Below, in pieces: positions 7,171-15,191 of a stretch of DNA of 64,000 bases. How positions within the stretch are numbered: the first letter of the stretch is position 1; the number at the start of each line of letters is the position of its first letter. This DNA is from Hyphomonadaceae bacterium (GTDB lineage Bacteria > Pseudomonadota > Alphaproteobacteria > Caulobacterales > Hyphomonadaceae). The stretch lies in NCBI GenBank assembly GCA_024742355.1, contig JANSYM010000001.1, positions 186,001-250,000 of the forward strand. Direction: 5' to 3'. The position numbers were made by a program, and so were the translations under genes. The notes beneath the pieces are model-generated. The model was given only the letters and a program-made list of their open reading frames with translations. It ran no database searches and was not told the origin of the DNA.

Positions 7171-7194
7171 TATTTTCGGTCGAATCCGGAAATA
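7171..7194. promoter_or_regulatory. 24-bp inverted repeat in the divergent promoter region
   Basis: TATTTTCGG 7171-7179, a 6-base spacer, then CCGGAAATA 7186-7194 form a dyad with 8 of 9 half-site positions matching. It lies 96 bases before the start of the 7290 gene and is separate from the CGACAY repeats. It is a candidate second operator. Confidence 0.45.
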
Positions 7195-7289
7195 TGATTC
7201 GCGTGTTCATCCAGCTGCGGGGGTCGGGGCTGGCGGGCAAATGCCCTTCCGCACGGCCCAGAAAAGCTGCCAACAAGGGGAATTGAACC

Positions 7290-8147
7290 ATGTCAGACGA
7301 ACCTACAGAAACGCCAGAAGAGGCGACGCCACAGGAAGATGTCACCAAGGCCTGGCAGGCCACTCAGGACCAGAAATCCAAGGCGGGGCGCCTGCGCCTG
7401 TTTGCAGCCATTGCCTGGGTCATCGCCATTGGCGGCGAAATCGCGGGCATTGTCATGCTGCTTCAGGGGCGGTTCGACACAGGCGGCCTGCCCATCCTGA
7501 TCGGATTGCTGGTCGGTATCGCGGTGTTCGCGATTGCCGGTAGCCTGCTGTGGAAGAATGCCAATAAGCATGACCCGGCCAGCAAGGAAGACGGGTTCAA
7601 ATTCTTCTTCCAGAACCAGCTCGGCGCGATCATCACTTTGATCGCCTTCCTGCCTCTGCTCGCCTTGATCCTGATGGACAAGGACATGGACCCGAAAAAC
7701 AAGCAGATTGCCGGCGGCGTCGGCGCTGTCCTGGCCGTGATCGCAGTCCTGTTCGGGGTCAGCTACAACCCGCCATCGGTTGAGCAATATACTGAGGACA
7801 TGAATGAGTGCGCGCGCCAGATCAATGCTGGCGAAGCGACCACAGCGTGCTCGCCGGAGGTTGCCGAACAGGCGCAGGAAATCGCCCGCGATGCTGAAGC
7901 CGTAGCCGAAGCCACCCGCGACGCCGACAATCCAAATGGCCGCGATGTGGTTTACTGGATCGCGCCGCCGGACGGTGAAAAGCACGACTCACCGCGCGTC
8001 TTCCATCTCTGCGAAGATGTCAGCCCGCTGCGCGACAAGGATGTTGTCAGCGGTTCCGTGGCAGAAGCTTACAAGCAGAACGCGAAGCGCATCACCAAAC
8101 AGCTCAGCATGGAGCAAAACCAGTGCGGCTTTCAGGTCGCTGAGTAG
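7290..8147 (+). CDS. hypothetical four-helix membrane protein
   Basis: This 285-residue protein begins with an acidic cytosolic tail. It has hydrophobic segments near residues 35-58, 66-86, 108-126 and 139-158, then a soluble C-terminal half of about 125 residues containing four Cys (NECARQI, TTACSPEV, HLCEDV, QNQCGF). The Cys set would suit disulphides if that half is periplasmic (inference). ATG 7290 follows GGGGAATTGAACC. I do not recognise the family. It is divergent from the XRE/2TM regulator and ends just before copy 2 of the three-hairpin element. Confidence 0.7.
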   Translation: MSDEPTETPEEATPQEDVTKAWQATQDQKSKAGRLRLFAAIAWVIAIGGEIAGIVMLLQGRFDTGGLPILIGLLVGIAVFAIAGSLLWKNANKHDPASKEDGFKFFFQNQLGAIITLIAFLPLLALILMDKDMDPKNKQIAGGVGAVLAVIAVLFGVSYNPPSVEQYTEDMNECARQINAGEATTACSPEVAEQAQEIARDAEAVAEATRDADNPNGRDVVYWIAPPDGEKHDSPRVFHLCEDVSPLRDKDVVSGSVAEAYKQNAKRITKQLSMEQNQCGFQVAE

Positions 8148-8183
8148 GGACGCATCTGACTGGAGCTTATAATTCGAAACGCT

Positions 8184-8310
8184 CTGCCCAGGTCATCTGG
8201 GCAGTCCAGCACCCGATGGTGCCACAGGAACGGGAGAGATAATGTCTCTCCCGTTCACGTTTTGAAGTACGGGTGATGGGCCCCACGGACCATGCCGTGG
8301 GGAGCGCTTG
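8184..8310 (-). repeat. three-hairpin structured element, copy 2
   Basis: Read on the minus strand this has the same order as copy 1 at 1190. Hairpin 1 is 8281-8288 with 8295-8302 (CCCCACGG/CCGTGGGG). Hairpin 2 is 8231-8239 with 8245-8253, a perfect 9-bp stem. Hairpin 3 is 8184-8191 with 8197-8204 (CTGCCCAG/CTGGGCAG). The spacers are 27 and 26 bases. Bases 8206-8215 can pair with 8270-8279 around hairpin 2. The flanking motif AGCGCTT is shared with copy 1. It fills most of the 210-base gap between two convergent genes and may end transcription of both. Confidence 0.8.
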
Positions 8311-8357
8311 AATTGCGCGTCGGTCGTCGCTGCGAGTTGAGTTCGTCTTGGTATGCC

Positions 8358-9692
8358 TTAAGCCGCCCACGGCCCTGTAATCGCGAGCGTGCGTGTCGGC
8401 GCATAGGCGTTGACGAACATCCATTTTCCGTCTGGTGAGAAACAGGCGCCAGCCGGCTCAGTCTGAACTCTCAACCGGCCGAGATCATAGGCCTCTCCGG
8501 ACGGGGTGATGCCGCGCAGATGGTTGTCGACCACGTCGGTATACTGATCCTCGCAGACGATCAGGTGTCCGTTCGGGGCGACGCAGAGATTGTCGCCATA
8601 ATTGAACTGCTCCTCGCTCTCGCTTTCGAAGAACAATTCGACCGTGTCCGGGCCTTGGCCGCGCCCGGGGACGAGGCGGAAGATCTGCCCCAGTTTCCTG
8701 GCGCCGCCACTGGTGCAGCAGAAATACAGGTCATCGTCGCCCATATGCATGCCCTCGCCGCGCGCAAACACGGCCGCACCTTGCGCCGCGGCGCGCAATC
8801 GCAGGTCATCCTGCGGGGCCTCAACATCGGTGAGGTCGATCCAGCTCACGGTGTAGGACTGGCCGACCGCGACCGTCGCGGCGTCCCAGTTGCGGGTGTC
8901 GGTCACGCCTTCAATGACCATGGCCTGCAGGCGCCCGCCGTCTGCCAGCTTACCCGGCGTGTTGGGCAGGAAGCGATAGATCACGCCCTCATTGCGATCC
9001 TCGGTCTGGTAGACATAACCGGTTTCCGGATCGACACAGGCGGCTTCGTGATTGAACCGGCCCATGGCGCGCAATGGCTTGGCTTCGACCAGGCCTTCGG
9101 CATTGCCAGGTACTTCGAACACCCAGCCATGATTGACCGCGAGGCCATCGCCATAGCGCTGTCCGGGACCGGTCGGGGCTTCCTCGCAGGTCAACCAGCT
9201 GCCCCATGGCGTGACGCCGCCTGAACAGTTGCGAATGGTCCCGCCGAGCGAGCGGAACTGGCGTTTGACCTCGAGTGTTGTGGCATCGAGCACAATACTG
9301 GTCGTGCCACCCGGAACGATCACGCCATTATGCGTGCCGAAGCCGTGCGGGATGTCACCGCCAGACCCGTCCGTCTGGACCAGCTCATGATTGCGGACCA
9401 GAACGATCTCATTATTGCCGAGGTCGAGACAGCCCATGCCGTCAGCCTTGTCCGGAACCGTGCCGCCATCCGACATCGCGTCGCCAAGGCTGGAAATCAG
9501 GCGGTAAGAAAAACCTTCCGGCAGGTCGAGCAATCCGTTCGGATCTGGCAGCAGGGGGCCATAGTCCGAGAACGGCGTGCTTGCGGTCGCCGCGTTCGGG
9601 CCTCGCGCCACGCAGCCGCTGGCGATGAGCGCCGAAAACGCTGTGGCGGTGACAGATAAAAACTCGCGGCGGCTTTGGGTTGGTGCGGTCAT
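8358..9692 (-). CDS. PhoX/DUF839-family Tat-exported lipoprotein
   Basis: From ATG 9692 (ribosome site GAAGGAA) the 444-residue product begins with the twin-arginine motif SRREFL and a hydrophobic segment ending in the lipobox ASGC at Cys 27, so it should be a folded lipoprotein exported by Tat. The rest is a beta-propeller-like DUF839 protein of the PhoX type, with motifs such as VRNHE near residue 98, GGTIRNCSGG, TCEEAPTG, FNHEAACVDPETGYVYQTED and ICEDQYTD near the end. PhoX enzymes are Ca/Fe-dependent phosphatases. Many DUF839 relatives are uncharacterised, so phosphatase activity is possible but unproven. Confidence 0.8.
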   Translation of the reverse strand: MTAPTQSRREFLSVTATAFSALIASGCVARGPNAATASTPFSDYGPLLPDPNGLLDLPEGFSYRLISSLGDAMSDGGTVPDKADGMGCLDLGNNEIVLVRNHELVQTDGSGGDIPHGFGTHNGVIVPGGTTSIVLDATTLEVKRQFRSLGGTIRNCSGGVTPWGSWLTCEEAPTGPGQRYGDGLAVNHGWVFEVPGNAEGLVEAKPLRAMGRFNHEAACVDPETGYVYQTEDRNEGVIYRFLPNTPGKLADGGRLQAMVIEGVTDTRNWDAATVAVGQSYTVSWIDLTDVEAPQDDLRLRAAAQGAAVFARGEGMHMGDDDLYFCCTSGGARKLGQIFRLVPGRGQGPDTVELFFESESEEQFNYGDNLCVAPNGHLIVCEDQYTDVVDNHLRGITPSGEAYDLGRLRVQTEPAGACFSPDGKWMFVNAYAPTRTLAITGPWAA

Positions 9693-9775
9693 CGCTTGTT
9701 CCTTCTCTGGATCGTCTGGTCGGTAGAATAAGCAGGGCTTGAGGCCCGGCATCCAGGTTCAAGTGTGTAACAGAT

Positions 9776-10534
9776 TTAAGGGTTTAGATAGGGCTCAATA
9801 CTGCTCATCTTCAACGCATAGGCGGCATCGCCAAGATCGTTCTCGACCTTTTCGGAGTTGAGCGTGCCTTCAATCCAGTATGGCGCCCAGATATCCTTCA
9901 CTCGCACCGGCGGATCGGCGCGAATGAAGATGATCTGATTTGGCGGTGGCGGCGGTGTATGAATACAGGCGCCCATATACGGCACGAACAGGAATTCGCG
10001 TTGGCGAAACTTCGAGTTGAAATCGAACGGCACGACATAGCCTGGTATGCGCACATATTCGCCATCGAGCTCTGTCACCGTATCAAACGTGCCGAGCTGC
10101 GGCATGAAATCGAGGTCTGAACCCTCGGCGATCGCGCCATAGGGGTCGGCATCAGCGAGCGTGGTTGTGTTCGCCGCGTAACGCTGTTCGAGCATGGTGT
10201 AGAATTGCTCATATTCCTGCATGAGCTGCTCTTCGCTGCCCTCCGGCATCAGGTCTTCCCACATAATGGTCAGCGCTTCGCCTTCCTTGACGCCCCAATA
10301 GGCGGTCTCTTTCGGCGAGTTTGTTTGCAATTCAGCCGCATTATCTGCTGCCTCGCCAGCAACCGGGTCCGGTCTCTGGAACTCAACCGTCTCCATACCG
10401 TCCGGGATGGCTGGAGGGGGCGTCGTTTCCGGCGCGGCGCCGACCTTGCCGCAGGCTGCGAGGCCCGCCACGCAGCCGATCGCAAGCCATTCGCGCAATT
10501 TCGGAACCCAAATGCCCTTCATTGTCTTCCTCAT
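9776..10534 (-). CDS. DUF3299-family lipoprotein
   Basis: The 252-residue product starts with a signal peptide ending in GLAAC (Cys 28), so it is a lipoprotein. The mature protein has a Pro-rich linker, then a core carrying the family hallmark GACIHTPPPPPNQII near residue 190, preceded by the strand region VRIPGYVVPFDF. This motif is characteristic of DUF3299, exported proteins of unknown function often found near permease/ABC systems. Alternative starts at 10534 and 10522 differ by only four residues. It lies upstream of the PhoX-like gene on the same strand with an 83-base gap. Confidence 0.8.
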   Translation of the reverse strand: MRKTMKGIWVPKLREWLAIGCVAGLAACGKVGAAPETTPPPAIPDGMETVEFQRPDPVAGEAADNAAELQTNSPKETAYWGVKEGEALTIMWEDLMPEGSEEQLMQEYEQFYTMLEQRYAANTTTLADADPYGAIAEGSDLDFMPQLGTFDTVTELDGEYVRIPGYVVPFDFNSKFRQREFLFVPYMGACIHTPPPPPNQIIFIRADPPVRVKDIWAPYWIEGTLNSEKVENDLGDAAYALKMSSIEPYLNP

Positions 10535-10671
10535 CTCGCTCGTCTCATATCTGCGTGTCTTGTCTCAATCCACGTGAAAAGTCGATCTTAAAGTTATGTT
10601 ATATCGTATCAGAACGAAAAGCGGCGGTTTCAGGCTTATTGAGACGATCAAGTAGAGTACTGGATTGGGCG

Positions 10672-11649
10672 CTAGCCCCAAAGCTCGCGGCTTGGCGGCG
10701 AGACGACGCCATCATGATAGCGCAATTTATGCGGGACATCCTGCGCCATCCAGAGGGGGCCGTCGAGGTCGATCAGGTCCGCTGTCTGGCCGAGCAGGAC
10801 AGCCGGGGCCATGCTGATCGAGCCTGCGACCATGCAGCCAACCATGGTGCCGAGGCCGCACCTCTTGGCCTCTTTCATCATCCGCATCGCTTCGGTCAGG
10901 CCGCCCGCCTTGTCGAGCTTGATATTGACCGCATCATATTTCTTGGCCAGCGCCTGCAGGTCGCCGCGTGTATGCACGCTTTCATCCGCGCAGATGGCGA
11001 CATGGCCGGGGCGGCGGGTCAGGGCCTGGTCCTGGTCGACGGGAAAGGGCTGCTCAATCAGCACAACCCCGAGATCGGCAGCGCGGGCGGCGAGTTCGGG
11101 AAACTGGTCGGGTTCGAGGCCTTCATTGCCATCGAGCACCAGTTTCGCGTCGGGGCGCGCCCGGCGCACAGCCTCGACGCGGACAAGGTCATCCGGTCCG
11201 CCAAGTTTGAGTTTCAGGATCTTGGCATGCGTCGCCTTGGCGGCATTGGCCATGGTTTCCGGTTCATCCAGGCTGATCGTCATCGTCGTCGGCAAGGGCT
11301 TTGGCTCGGGCAGGCCGGCCATTTCCCAGACGGGCGTGCCGGAAAGCTTGGAGTCGAGGTCCCAAAGCGCGCAATCCACAGCGCATTTGGCGGCCCCTGG
11401 GGGCAGGCGTTTCTGCAAATCTATGCGGCCAAGCCCCTCCTGGATTTCGCGCTCAAGCCCGGACAATTGCGCCACGACGCTGACCCGGCTTTCCTGGTAA
11501 CGGGCATAGGGAACACACTCGCCGCGGCCGGTGTGGCCGTCCTGCGTAATCTCCACCAACACCGTCTCGGCGGTCGATTTCGACCCGCGTGAGATTGCAA
11601 ACGCTGCTTTTAGCGGCGAAGACTTAGGCGTGATGGTCATTTGGCGCAT
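10672..11649 (-). CDS. dipeptide epimerase (enolase superfamily, L-Ala-D/L-Glu type)
   Basis: The 325-residue product has the muconate-lactonising-enzyme subgroup signature. This includes the Lys pair in ILKLKLGG near residues 144-151, DGNEG, IEQPF, ADES as the three metal ligands in order, and the second catalytic Lys in NIKLDKAGG. The GCMV segment near the C-terminus fits the L-Ala-D/L-Glu epimerase group, which helps recycle murein peptides by epimerising L-Ala-D-Glu. The start could be at 11649 or 11640; neither has a strong ribosome site. Other dipeptide specificities are possible. Confidence 0.85.
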   Translation of the reverse strand: MRQMTITPKSSPLKAAFAISRGSKSTAETVLVEITQDGHTGRGECVPYARYQESRVSVVAQLSGLEREIQEGLGRIDLQKRLPPGAAKCAVDCALWDLDSKLSGTPVWEMAGLPEPKPLPTTMTISLDEPETMANAAKATHAKILKLKLGGPDDLVRVEAVRRARPDAKLVLDGNEGLEPDQFPELAARAADLGVVLIEQPFPVDQDQALTRRPGHVAICADESVHTRGDLQALAKKYDAVNIKLDKAGGLTEAMRMMKEAKRCGLGTMVGCMVAGSISMAPAVLLGQTADLIDLDGPLWMAQDVPHKLRYHDGVVSPPSRELWG

Positions 11650-11729
11650 GTCTGAAGTCTTTGCTGGATTGGTAAAATTTCAATGACGCATTGGAGGCCG
11701 TCTTAAAGGCTGCGGGGTTAAGGTAAATA

Positions 11730-12878
11730 GTGTTGAAACAAGGTGACCTCCTGACGGAGCCGACATTTGAGCTTGTCGGTGACGCGCCCCAGCGGCTGGT
11801 GCTGCGCGGGGATTGGGTGGTCACGGCCCTGGCTGACGTCGATCGCGAGCTGCGCGACGGGCCGTTTTCTACAGACCTGATGGTTACCGAACTCGACCTG
11901 TCAGAGCTGGGCGGCCTCGACACGGCCGGCGCTTTCCTGATCGATCGAACCTTGCGAACGCTTGGCGGGGATCCGGCGCTGCTCGGCGCCAGCGAAGAAG
12001 CGCAATCGCTGCTGCACCAGGCGCGGACGCTGGCGACCCAGGAAGAACATGCCCCGCCCGTGGTCGAGGAGGGGCACGGCTTTGTCGACCTGCTCGAACG
12101 CACCGGACGCAATGCCGAACACATGTGGCACGAAGCGCTGGAATCGCTGTCCTTTCTCGGCGCGACCCTGGTCGCCCTGTCGACGATTGTCTGGCGCCCG
12201 GCCAAGATGCGCTGGACCGCCCTGGTCGCGGTGATGGAGGAAGCCGGCTTAGACGCGGTGCCAATCATCGCCTTTCTCAGCTTCTTTGTCGGCATGGTGG
12301 TTGCCTTCATTGGCGCGACCACGCTGGCGCAATTCGGGGCGACCATCTTTGTCGTCGAACTGGTCGGCTTCGGCGTGCTGCGCGAACTGGGCGGGGTGCT
12401 GGTGGCGATCATTATTGCCGGTCGCACCAATTCTGCTTTCACGGCGCAGATCGGCGCGATGAAGATGCGCCAGGAAATCGATGCGATGCAGACGCTGGGG
12501 CTCAATCCCATGCACGTCATCGTCGCGCCGCGTGTGCTGGCGATGATGATCATGGTGCCGGTGCTGACCTTTATCGGCATGCTGACCGCAATTGCCGGCG
12601 GCATGACGGTCGGTTGGCTGATCCTCGACATCAACCCAACCGTCTTCTTCAACCGCTTGCAGGACAATGTGCCGATCGATCAGTTCTGGATCGGGATGTC
12701 CAAGGCGCCGGTCTTTGGTCTTGCCATCGCGTTGATCGGATGCCGTCAGGGCCTGGAAGTCGGCGGCAGCGTCCAATCGCTGGGGCAGCACACGACCAAG
12801 TCCGTGGTCCAGGCCCTGTTCGCCATCATCGTCATCGATGCCTTCTTCGCCCTGTTCTATCAGGAGCTCGGCATATGA
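11730..12878 (+). CDS. mlaE: MlaE/YrbE-type lipid ABC permease with N-terminal STAS domain
   Basis: The first 100 or so residues form a STAS-like domain (ELDLSELGGLDTAGAFLID). The permease part of about 250 residues follows, with five or six hydrophobic helices and family motifs such as GFGVLRELGGVLVAIIIAGRTNSAFTAQIGAMKMRQEIDAM and RQGLEVGG. It is the membrane subunit of an MCE transporter that moves phospholipid between inner and outer membranes. Fusion of STAS to MlaE is a known variant, replacing the separate MlaB. Its stop overlaps the next ATG, starting a four-gene operon. Confidence 0.9.
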   Translation: MLKQGDLLTEPTFELVGDAPQRLVLRGDWVVTALADVDRELRDGPFSTDLMVTELDLSELGGLDTAGAFLIDRTLRTLGGDPALLGASEEAQSLLHQARTLATQEEHAPPVVEEGHGFVDLLERTGRNAEHMWHEALESLSFLGATLVALSTIVWRPAKMRWTALVAVMEEAGLDAVPIIAFLSFFVGMVVAFIGATTLAQFGATIFVVELVGFGVLRELGGVLVAIIIAGRTNSAFTAQIGAMKMRQEIDAMQTLGLNPMHVIVAPRVLAMMIMVPVLTFIGMLTAIAGGMTVGWLILDINPTVFFNRLQDNVPIDQFWIGMSKAPVFGLAIALIGCRQGLEVGGSVQSLGQHTTKSVVQALFAIIVIDAFFALFYQELGI

Positions 12879-13645
12879 GCCCGGACATCGCCATCCAGGT
12901 CCGCGGCCTGAAGACCGCTTACGGGACGCATGTCGTGCACGAGCATCTCGATCTCGATGTGAAGCGCGGCGAGGTGATGGGCATTATCGGGCCGTCCGGC
13001 TGCGGGAAATCGGTCCTGCTGCGGGCGATTACCGGGCTCAAGGAACCGAGTGCCGGCGAGGTCCATGTGTTCGGCCAGGACGTCATCCACCTGCAATCCG
13101 AGGACATTTCAGCCCTGCAGCGCCTGTGGGGCATTATGTTTCAGGATGGGGCACTCTTCTCCAACCTGACCGTCCGCGAAAACGTCATGGTGCCGATGAA
13201 GGAACACACCGATCTGGCGCTGCCTTTGATGAAACAGCTGGCGGATCAGAAGATTCGCATGTCGGGACTGGAGACCTGGGCCGGGCGAAAGTACCCGTCT
13301 GACCTCTCTGGCGGCATGCGTAAACGGGCGGCTCTGGCCCGTGCCATGGCGCTGGATCCCCCATTATTGTTCCTGGATGAGCCGACCGCCGGACTTGACC
13401 CGATCACGGCGGCAGGATTTGATCAATTGATCCGTGATCTCCAGAGTTCGCTGGGATTGACGGTTTTTCTGGTGACGCATGACGTCGATACGCTGGCCGT
13501 CACCTGCGATCGGATCGCTGTTCTGGGAGAGAAAAAGGTCCTCGCAGTTGGCACGATGGATGAATTGAGAAAAGAGCCTCATCCCTGGATTCAGGACTAT
13601 TTCGGGGGACCGAGAGGCCGCGGCGCAATCATGGGAGCCGGATGA
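12875..13645 (+). CDS. mlaF: MlaF-type ABC ATPase
   Basis: ATG 12875 overlaps the stop of the permease gene (ATGA). The 256-residue product has Walker A GPSGCGKS near residues 39-46, the Q-loop in MFQDGALF, signature LSGGMRKR, Walker B LLFLDEPTAGLDP and the switch His in VTHD. The LSGGMRKR signature and FQDGALF Q-loop are typical of MlaF rather than of other importers. It powers lipid movement by the permease. The much longer open frame upstream is an artefact in the permease gene. Confidence 0.93.
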   Translation: MSPDIAIQVRGLKTAYGTHVVHEHLDLDVKRGEVMGIIGPSGCGKSVLLRAITGLKEPSAGEVHVFGQDVIHLQSEDISALQRLWGIMFQDGALFSNLTVRENVMVPMKEHTDLALPLMKQLADQKIRMSGLETWAGRKYPSDLSGGMRKRAALARAMALDPPLLFLDEPTAGLDPITAAGFDQLIRDLQSSLGLTVFLVTHDVDTLAVTCDRIAVLGEKKVLAVGTMDELRKEPHPWIQDYFGGPRGRGAIMGAG

Positions 13646-14607
13646 TGGAAACACGTGCGAATTACGCTCTGATCGGCGCCTTTGTGCTGATGGCCGTGGC
13701 CGCCATTGTCGGATTCACGCTGTGGCTCGGCTCATCCCAGTTCAATCGCGACTATGCCCAGTATGACGTCGTCTTTCCGGGCCCGGTGACGCTCGAAGAG
13801 GGCGCCTCGGTGCGCTATATCGGCATCAAGGTGGGCGAGGTCGAAAGCGTCCGCGTCGACCGCCGTGACGCTTCCCTGGTACGCGCCCGCCTGCGGATTG
13901 ATCGCTCGACACCGGTCAAGACTGACAGCACCGCAATTATCGATTTTGCCGGGATCACCGGCGTCACCTTCGTCCAGATCAATGCCGGGACCGATGCAGC
14001 CGGACCGCTATTGCCACGGCCCTATGAAGAAATTCCGGTCATCCAGGCCGGCGAGACACCGCTTGCGGCGCTGTTTGACGGCGGCGCCCAGGTGATGGCC
14101 CAGGCCGGTGTGACCATGGAACAGCTCAGCGAGGTCATGACCGAGGACAATATTCAGGCTTTCTCGGAAATCCTGCACAATGTCCGCGACATCACCGCGG
14201 CCCTGTCAGAGGATGACAAAGCCCTGTTGGCGCAGAGCCTGGCCACGCTCGCCTCGCTTGAGCGCGCTGGCGACAATCTCAGCAAGGCCTCGACCGACAT
14301 CACCTCTGTTGCCAATTCCGTCGACAGTGAACTGGTCAGCCTCAATGCTGAACTGAAAGCCCTGGTCGCGGAACTCAACTCGGCCACCGGCGATGCCAGT
14401 GTGACGCTGGAAGCAAGCCGCAAGGCCATCAATGCGGCGACCGCGCTGGTCGAAGGCGGCGCCTCGGACACCGTCCAGCAGACCAGTCTTGCCGCGCAGG
14501 AGCTGCGTGTCCTGATTGCCCGGCTAGATCGCCTAACCCGCGAGATCGAACAGAACCCGCAGGGCTTTGTCGTTGGCAATCCCCTGCCATATGAGGAGCG
14601 CCGCTAA
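13642..14607 (+). CDS. mlaD: MlaD/MCE-domain lipid-binding protein
   Basis: The 321-residue product has one N-terminal membrane helix (about residues 8-31, ALIGAFVLMAVAAIVGFTLWL), then an MCE domain (about 38-120) with the GPVTLEEGASVRYIGIKVGEVESV core, and a long Ala/Leu/Ser-rich helical tail to about residue 300. MCE proteins form hexameric rings that carry lipids across the periplasm. Its ATG lies over the MlaF stop. The long helical tail is more like a PqiB or Mycobacterium-type MCE protein than the short E. coli MlaD, so the symbol denotes family only. Confidence 0.9.
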   Translation: MMETRANYALIGAFVLMAVAAIVGFTLWLGSSQFNRDYAQYDVVFPGPVTLEEGASVRYIGIKVGEVESVRVDRRDASLVRARLRIDRSTPVKTDSTAIIDFAGITGVTFVQINAGTDAAGPLLPRPYEEIPVIQAGETPLAALFDGGAQVMAQAGVTMEQLSEVMTEDNIQAFSEILHNVRDITAALSEDDKALLAQSLATLASLERAGDNLSKASTDITSVANSVDSELVSLNAELKALVAELNSATGDASVTLEASRKAINAATALVEGGASDTVQQTSLAAQELRVLIARLDRLTREIEQNPQGFVVGNPLPYEERR

Positions 14608-15191
14608 TGAAACCGACGCTGATTTCCGTCCTGATGGGCGTTCCGCTGCTCGCTGGATGCCTGTCCGTCCTGCCGGAACCGGCCACGCCGGATGCGCTCT
14701 ATCGTGTCGAAGCGGCCCAGAAATTTGATGGCCTGACGCAGCATCTGATCGTGCGCGAACCCGAGGCGCCGCGCCTGATTGCTGGCCAGGGCATGGTCAG
14801 CGAAGCCTCTGATGGTGGCCTGCGCCTGGTGCCCAGCGTCGAATGGTCGGGCAGCGCCACGCGGCAGATTCAGCTTGCCATGATTGACAGTTTCAAGGTC
14901 GGCGAGACCGGCAATGCGCTGTTGCCTGAAATGGGCGTCAGCGCTGGATATGAGCTTGGTAGCCAGTTAAAGACGTTGAGCCTGCGCGAAAACACCGCGC
15001 GCTGCGTGATGACGCTCAGCCTGGTCACCACTGGCGACCGGCAATTGCTGGCGCTGACGGAAGTCTCCGCGACGCATACAGCGGCTGGCGGGTCCAATCG
15101 CGATCGCGCCATTGCCCTTCGCGAAGCCGCATCTGACTGCGCCGCCCAGGCTGCGCAATTTGCCGTCGCCTCAATGCCGACGAGCGATTAA
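14607..15191 (+). CDS. ABC-type transport auxiliary lipoprotein (PqiC-like)
   Basis: The start codon shares one base with the MlaD stop (TAATG). The signal peptide ends in LLAGC (Cys 18). The 194-residue product matches the ABC auxiliary lipoprotein family: an N-terminal YRVEAAQ strand, the segment PEAPRLIAGQGMVSEASDG, then WSGSATRQIQLAMIDSF. Such proteins sit on the inner face of the outer membrane and complete MCE lipid transporters, as PqiC does. It is the last gene of the operon. Its stop overlaps the convergent kinase stop as TTAA. Confidence 0.85.
   Translation: MKPTLISVLMGVPLLAGCLSVLPEPATPDALYRVEAAQKFDGLTQHLIVREPEAPRLIAGQGMVSEASDGGLRLVPSVEWSGSATRQIQLAMIDSFKVGETGNALLPEMGVSAGYELGSQLKTLSLRENTARCVMTLSLVTTGDRQLLALTEVSATHTAAGGSNRDRAIALREAASDCAAQAAQFAVASMPTSD

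Noticed and set aside
11624-12667. Long reverse frame opposite mlaE
   Set aside because: Ser/Thr/Pro-rich shadow of the permease gene; no domain.
12125-12874. N-terminal extension of the MlaF frame
   Set aside because: It lies fully inside mlaE; the ATGA overlap at 12875 and family length define the true start.
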